Positions 60,487-64,000 of a stretch of 64,000 bases of DNA are shown one piece after another (positions within the stretch are counted from its first letter, which is position 1; each line of letters begins with the position of its first letter). Origin of the DNA: Paracoccus halophilus (GTDB lineage Bacteria > Pseudomonadota > Alphaproteobacteria > Rhodobacterales > Rhodobacteraceae); the NCBI RefSeq assembly GCF_000763905.1, contig NZ_JRKN01000002.1, positions 1-64,000 of the forward strand, in the 5' to 3' direction. The notes beneath the pieces were generated by a model, which saw only the letters and a program-made list of their open reading frames with translations, was not told the DNA's origin and ran no database searches. The position numbers were made by a program, and so were the translations under genes.

Positions 60487-60990
60487 ATGGCTTTCTGGGA
60501 TTTCGTCAAGGATGCCGGCAAATCCGTTTTCGGGTCCGAGGCCGAAGCCGCGCCCGCCCCGCAGGCGGCGCCGGCCGAAACCGCGCCAAGCGAAACCGAC
60601 CGCAAGGTCGCCGCGCTCAAGGCCGAGTTGAAGAACCTGGGCCTGACCGCCAAGGACGTGCATCTGACGCTGCGTGGTGGCGACACGATCATCATCTCGG
60701 GCAAGGCGCGCGATCAGGAGACGCTGGAAAAGCTGGTCGTGGCGCTTGGCAATATCAAGGGCATCGCGCGGGTCGAGGTGGCGGATGACACCAGCACCGA
60801 AACCCCCGCGCCCGCCGGCGCCAAGCCCGTCTTTCACACCGTCCAGAAGGGCGAGACCCTGTCCGCCATCGCCAAGCGCTATCTGGGCAATGCCAACAGC
60901 TATCACCAGATATTCGAGGCCAACAAGCCGATGCTCAGCGACCCCGACAAGATCTATCCCGGCCAGACCCTGCGGATCCCGCAGGCATAG
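60487..60990 (+). CDS. BON and LysM domain protein (Kbp/YgaU-like)
   Basis: The 167-residue protein has an N-terminal MAFWDFVKDAGKSVFG segment, an Ala/Pro linker, a BON domain (about 37-100), and a C-terminal LysM domain (about 117-165, FHTVQKGETLSAIAKRYLG...DKIYPGQTLRIPQ). E. coli Kbp is a cytoplasmic potassium-binding protein with the same layout. There is no signal peptide. RBS: AAAGGAGA. Confidence 0.92.
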   Translation: MAFWDFVKDAGKSVFGSEAEAAPAPQAAPAETAPSETDRKVAALKAELKNLGLTAKDVHLTLRGGDTIIISGKARDQETLEKLVVALGNIKGIARVEVADDTSTETPAPAGAKPVFHTVQKGETLSAIAKRYLGNANSYHQIFEANKPMLSDPDKIYPGQTLRIPQA

Positions 60991-61111
60991 CCCGGCGGCC
61001 TGACGCTGCGTTCCTGTTCCGGGGGCGCAGCGCGGCCTTGCCCCGGGGCCCTGTTTGGGAGCAATCTGGCCGCCAGCGGGTGGGACCGCTGTCGTTCTGG
61101 GAGGAATATCA

Positions 61112-62998
61112 ATGGCGAGCTTCACCGACGTCGCCGGCCGTGATGCGGTCGAGGCGGAAATGCCCTATAACCGGCGCGATCTGCCGCGCTCGATCCATGA
61201 AGCTCTGAGCCGTACCCGAGATGCCTTTCCCCGGCGCCCTGCGATCAGCTTTCAGTTGTTCTCCGATCCCGGCGCGCATGCGCAGACGCTCAACTGGAGC
61301 GAATTGCACGAACGGGTGACCGAAACCGCGAACCTGTTTCGCAGCCTTGGCGTCGGCCCGGGCGATGTGGTCGCCTATCTGCTGCCGAACTGCACGGCGG
61401 CGCCGGTCGTGCTGCTGGCCGGCGCGACCGCCGGCATCGTGAACCCGGTCAATCCGCTTCTGGATGCCGAACAGATCGCCGGGATCCTGCGCGAAACCCG
61501 CGCCAAGGTCCTGGTCACGCTGAAGAGCTTTCCCAAGACCGATATCGCGCAGAAGGCGGCCGAGGCGGTCTCGCTGGCGCCCAATGTCGAGACCGTCCTC
61601 GAGGTGGACCTGCGCAGCTACCTGACCGGCGTCAAGCGCCTGCTGGTGCCGTTCATGCGCCCCAAGGTTCCGGTCCGGCATCACGCCAGGGTCATGGATT
61701 TCGAGGCCGCCGCCAGCGCACAGCGCCATGACCGGCTGACCTTCGAGCCGGGGACCGAGGATCGCGTCGCCGCCTATTTCCACACCGGCGGCACCACCGG
61801 CACGCCCAAGGTCGCCCAGCACAAACTGTCGGGCATGATCTATAACGGCTGGCTGGGCGCGACGCTGCTGTTCAGCGAAAAAGACGTGATGATGTGCCCG
61901 CTGCCGATGTTTCACGTCTTCGCGGCCTATCCGATCCTGATGTCCTGCCTGCTTTCGGGCGCGCAACTGGTCATGCCCACCCCCGCCGGCTATCGCGGCG
62001 ACGGCGTCTTCGACAATTTCTGGAAACTCATCGAGCGCTGGCAGGCCACTTTCCTGATCACCGTGCCCACCGCCATCGCCGCGCTGATGCAGCGCCCGGT
62101 CGATGCCGATGTGTCATCGCTGCGCACCGCGCTGTCGGGCTCGGCGCCGCTGCCCATGGAGCTCTACAACCGCTTCAAGGCCGCCACCGGGGTCGAGATC
62201 GCCGAGGGCTACGGGCTGACCGAGGCGACCTGCCTGGTGTCGTGCAACCCCATCGAGGGCGCCAAGAAGGTCGGCTCGGTCGGGATCCCGATGCCCTATT
62301 CCCATGTCCGCATCCTCAAGCGGCGCAACGGCGCCTTCGAGGAATGCGCGACCGACGAGATCGGCGAGATCTGCGTGGCCAGCCCCGGCATCTTCGAGGG
62401 CTCGACCTATACCGAGACCGACAAGAACCACGAACTGTTCGTCGAGGACCGGTTCCTGCGCACCGGCGATCTGGGCCGCATGGACCCGGACGGCTATCTG
62501 TGGATCACCGGCCGCGCCAAGGACCTGATCATCCGCGGCGGCCACAATATCGACCCCGCCGAGATCGAGGACGCGCTGCTGTCGCATTCGCAGGTCGCCT
62601 TTGTCGGTGCCATCGGCCAGCCCGACAGCTTTGCCGGCGAACTGCCCTGCGCCTATGTCGAACTGATCGAGGGCGCCGATGTCCCGGTCGAGGAGTTGCT
62701 GGAACATGCCCGCAAGCATATCCACGAACGCGCCGCGATCCCCAAGCATGTCGAGATCCTGCCCGAACTGCCCAAGACTGCGATCGGCAAGATCTTCAAG
62801 CCCGATCTGCGCAAGATGGCGATCCGCCGCGTCTATGACGGCGCGCTGGCCGAGGCGGGACTGGCCGCCCGGGTCTCCGAGGTGGTCGATGACAAGAAGC
62901 GGGGGCTCGTGGCCAGGCTCAGCCGCAGCGGCGAGGTCGCGGACGAGGCCGTCGTGCAATGTCTTGGCCGCTTTACCCTGCCATGGGAATGGGCCTGA
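61112..62998 (+). CDS. acyl-CoA synthetase (AMP-dependent ligase)
   Basis: The 628-residue ANL-superfamily enzyme activates a carboxylic acid to its CoA thioester via an acyl adenylate. Its P-loop is FHTGGTTGTPK (223-233), the A5 motif EGYGLTEAT, the A7-A8 region YLWITGRAKDLIIRGGHNIDPAEIED and the A10 catalytic lysine in PKTAIGKIFKPDLRK. It is longer than most. No beta-oxidation genes lie nearby, so chain length is not clear. Confidence 0.93.
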   Translation: MASFTDVAGRDAVEAEMPYNRRDLPRSIHEALSRTRDAFPRRPAISFQLFSDPGAHAQTLNWSELHERVTETANLFRSLGVGPGDVVAYLLPNCTAAPVVLLAGATAGIVNPVNPLLDAEQIAGILRETRAKVLVTLKSFPKTDIAQKAAEAVSLAPNVETVLEVDLRSYLTGVKRLLVPFMRPKVPVRHHARVMDFEAAASAQRHDRLTFEPGTEDRVAAYFHTGGTTGTPKVAQHKLSGMIYNGWLGATLLFSEKDVMMCPLPMFHVFAAYPILMSCLLSGAQLVMPTPAGYRGDGVFDNFWKLIERWQATFLITVPTAIAALMQRPVDADVSSLRTALSGSAPLPMELYNRFKAATGVEIAEGYGLTEATCLVSCNPIEGAKKVGSVGIPMPYSHVRILKRRNGAFEECATDEIGEICVASPGIFEGSTYTETDKNHELFVEDRFLRTGDLGRMDPDGYLWITGRAKDLIIRGGHNIDPAEIEDALLSHSQVAFVGAIGQPDSFAGELPCAYVELIEGADVPVEELLEHARKHIHERAAIPKHVEILPELPKTAIGKIFKPDLRKMAIRRVYDGALAEAGLAARVSEVVDDKKRGLVARLSRSGEVADEAVVQCLGRFTLPWEWA

Positions 62999-63091
62999 CG
63001 CCACGGCGGGCATGCAAACCCGGCGCGGCTGATTGCACAGCACCCCGCCGGGGCCTAAGATGAAGCTCCAACGGACAGCCGCGAGATTTCC

Positions 63092-64000
63092 ATGGCCGAG
63101 ACTTCCAAACCCGGCGGCGACGATGATGACGAGCGACTGGATGACGAGACAGCCGCCGCCGCCGCGCAGCCGGACCCGGCGCCGCGCTGGCTGGTGGACT
63201 GGCGCCGGTCGGAGCATCGGCGCGGCTTTTACAGCGCGCTTGGCGACCACGCGCTGCAGTTCACGGATCGCGGCAGCGACCACCTGATGGTCAGTTTCGA
63301 CAACCTGTCATCGGCGCGCGACGACCGGATCGAGCGCGAGCCCTGGGGCTATGGTTTCGTCGCCAAGCATGGCTGGTCGCAGCTTGGCGTTCTGGCCTTC
63401 GCGCCCGACTGGTTCCGCAGCGACGAGTTGTTCGACGCCCTGCGGCAGCTGGCCGGGAACGGCTTTTTCCGCCGCTTCAGATCGGTGACCATGACCGGCA
63501 CCTCGATGGGCGGCTACGCGGCCTGCGCCTTTGCCTCGCTGGTGCCCGGCTGCCGGGTGATCGCCTTTTCGCCGCAATCCACCCTCAAGGAGGACCTCGT
63601 CCCCTGGGAGGAACGCTTCGCCTCGGGCCGGCGCGCGGACTGGAGCGGCCCCTTTGCCGATGCCGCCGAGGAATCGGCCGCCGCCGCGCAGGTATTTCTG
63701 GTCTATGACCCGACCTTCGAGCCCGATGTGAAACATGCTGCGCGTTTCCGCCACCCCAATGCCATCCATCTGCGGACGCGCTATGCCGGCCACAAGACGG
63801 CGCTTGTCCTGCGCCGCAGCAGCCTGCTTTCGACCATCGTGCGCGAGGCCGTGAACGGCGAGTTGACCGCCAGCCGGTTCTACGCCCATTACCGCCAGAG
63901 CCGCCGACTGCCCTGGTTTCTGAACAGCGTGGCCGACAAGGCATTCACCCGTGAACGCTTCGGCCTTTCGGCGCGGATGATCCTGTTTCTGCGGCAGCGG
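63092..64000 (+). CDS. serine-hydrolase-like protein (partial, runs off the window)
   Basis: The frame is open from the ATG at 63092 to the window end (303 codons). The first 30 residues are acidic and disordered. The rest shows an alpha/beta-hydrolase nucleophile elbow (TGTSMGGYAACAFASL) and a probable His in YAGHKTALVLRR. I recall Rhodobacteraceae relatives carrying the label phosphoadenosine phosphosulfate reductase, which this sequence does not support. The function is unknown and the C-terminus is missing. Confidence 0.8.
   Translation, partial: MAETSKPGGDDDDERLDDETAAAAAQPDPAPRWLVDWRRSEHRRGFYSALGDHALQFTDRGSDHLMVSFDNLSSARDDRIEREPWGYGFVAKHGWSQLGVLAFAPDWFRSDELFDALRQLAGNGFFRRFRSVTMTGTSMGGYAACAFASLVPGCRVIAFSPQSTLKEDLVPWEERFASGRRADWSGPFADAAEESAAAAQVFLVYDPTFEPDVKHAARFRHPNAIHLRTRYAGHKTALVLRRSSLLSTIVREAVNGELTASRFYAHYRQSRRLPWFLNSVADKAFTRERFGLSARMILFLRQR

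Noticed and set aside
63092..64000. Phosphoadenosine phosphosulfate reductase for the last gene
   Set aside because: The family label does not fit: no PAPS-binding or CGLH-type Cys motif is seen, whereas a GxSxGG nucleophile elbow is present.

Overview
The window comes from the chromosome of a high-GC alphaproteobacterium. It looks like a member of the Rhodobacterales close to Paracoccus or Rhodobacter, judged from protein sequences and gene neighbourhoods (tsaD-gpsA facing hemD-mic60-hemY; hisB-hisH-hisA-hisF-hisE; atpHAGDC; zapA beside a coiled-coil gene). Most of it is densely packed with short gaps and many ATGA or TGATG overlaps. Two stretches stand out: an AT-richer segment at 1-2030 and a transposase graveyard at 49.5-51.2 kb beside a tRNA-Thr gene.

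Layout: 0.1-1.8 kb holds a lone OLD-like ATPase/TOPRIM-type gene, with a 71-bp perfect inverted repeat at the window edge. From 2.1 to 12.7 kb lie carB, zapA plus a coiled-coil gene, a BCCT osmolyte transporter, and histidine genes hisBHAFE interrupted by two small genes on the other strand. From 12.7 to 17.1 kb is a complete sugar-type ABC importer (ATPase, binding protein, two permeases).

From 17.2 to 35.3 kb is the most interesting part, an acid-sugar catabolic island. It holds a tripartite tricarboxylate-type transporter (tctCBA) and the whole C4 tetronate route (ltnD, denD, otnI, otnK, otnC). It also holds a C5/C6 aldonate set: an IlvD/Edd sugar-acid dehydratase, a DHDPS-type 2-keto-3-deoxy-L-arabinonate dehydratase, a XylX-type FAH-fold dehydratase, an SDR plus FAH-hydrolase pair, further SDRs, a 2-hydroxyacid dehydrogenase, and two GntR/FCD regulators. 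Five palindromic sites of two types (ATGTATACAT and TGGTATACCA) lie in its promoter regions. They suggest two regulators with partly crossed regulons.

From 35.3 to 49.5 kb are an AI-2E-type permease with an HdeD-like membrane protein, prs, an HCCA-isomerase/hydrolase pair, an H-type lectin-domain protein, the F1 ATP synthase operon atpHAGDC, a methyltransferase, gloB and clpA. The IS remnants (IS5, IS3 and IS110 families, all broken) and tRNA-Thr(CGU) follow.

From 51.6 to 64 kb are hemY, a mic60/mitofilin homologue and hemD on the minus strand. Facing them are tsaD-gpsA-yciI-EVE, an ABCB-type exporter, a BON-LysM protein, an acyl-CoA synthetase and a serine-hydrolase-like gene cut by the window end. 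All functional names rest on sequence recognition by eye; no database search was run.
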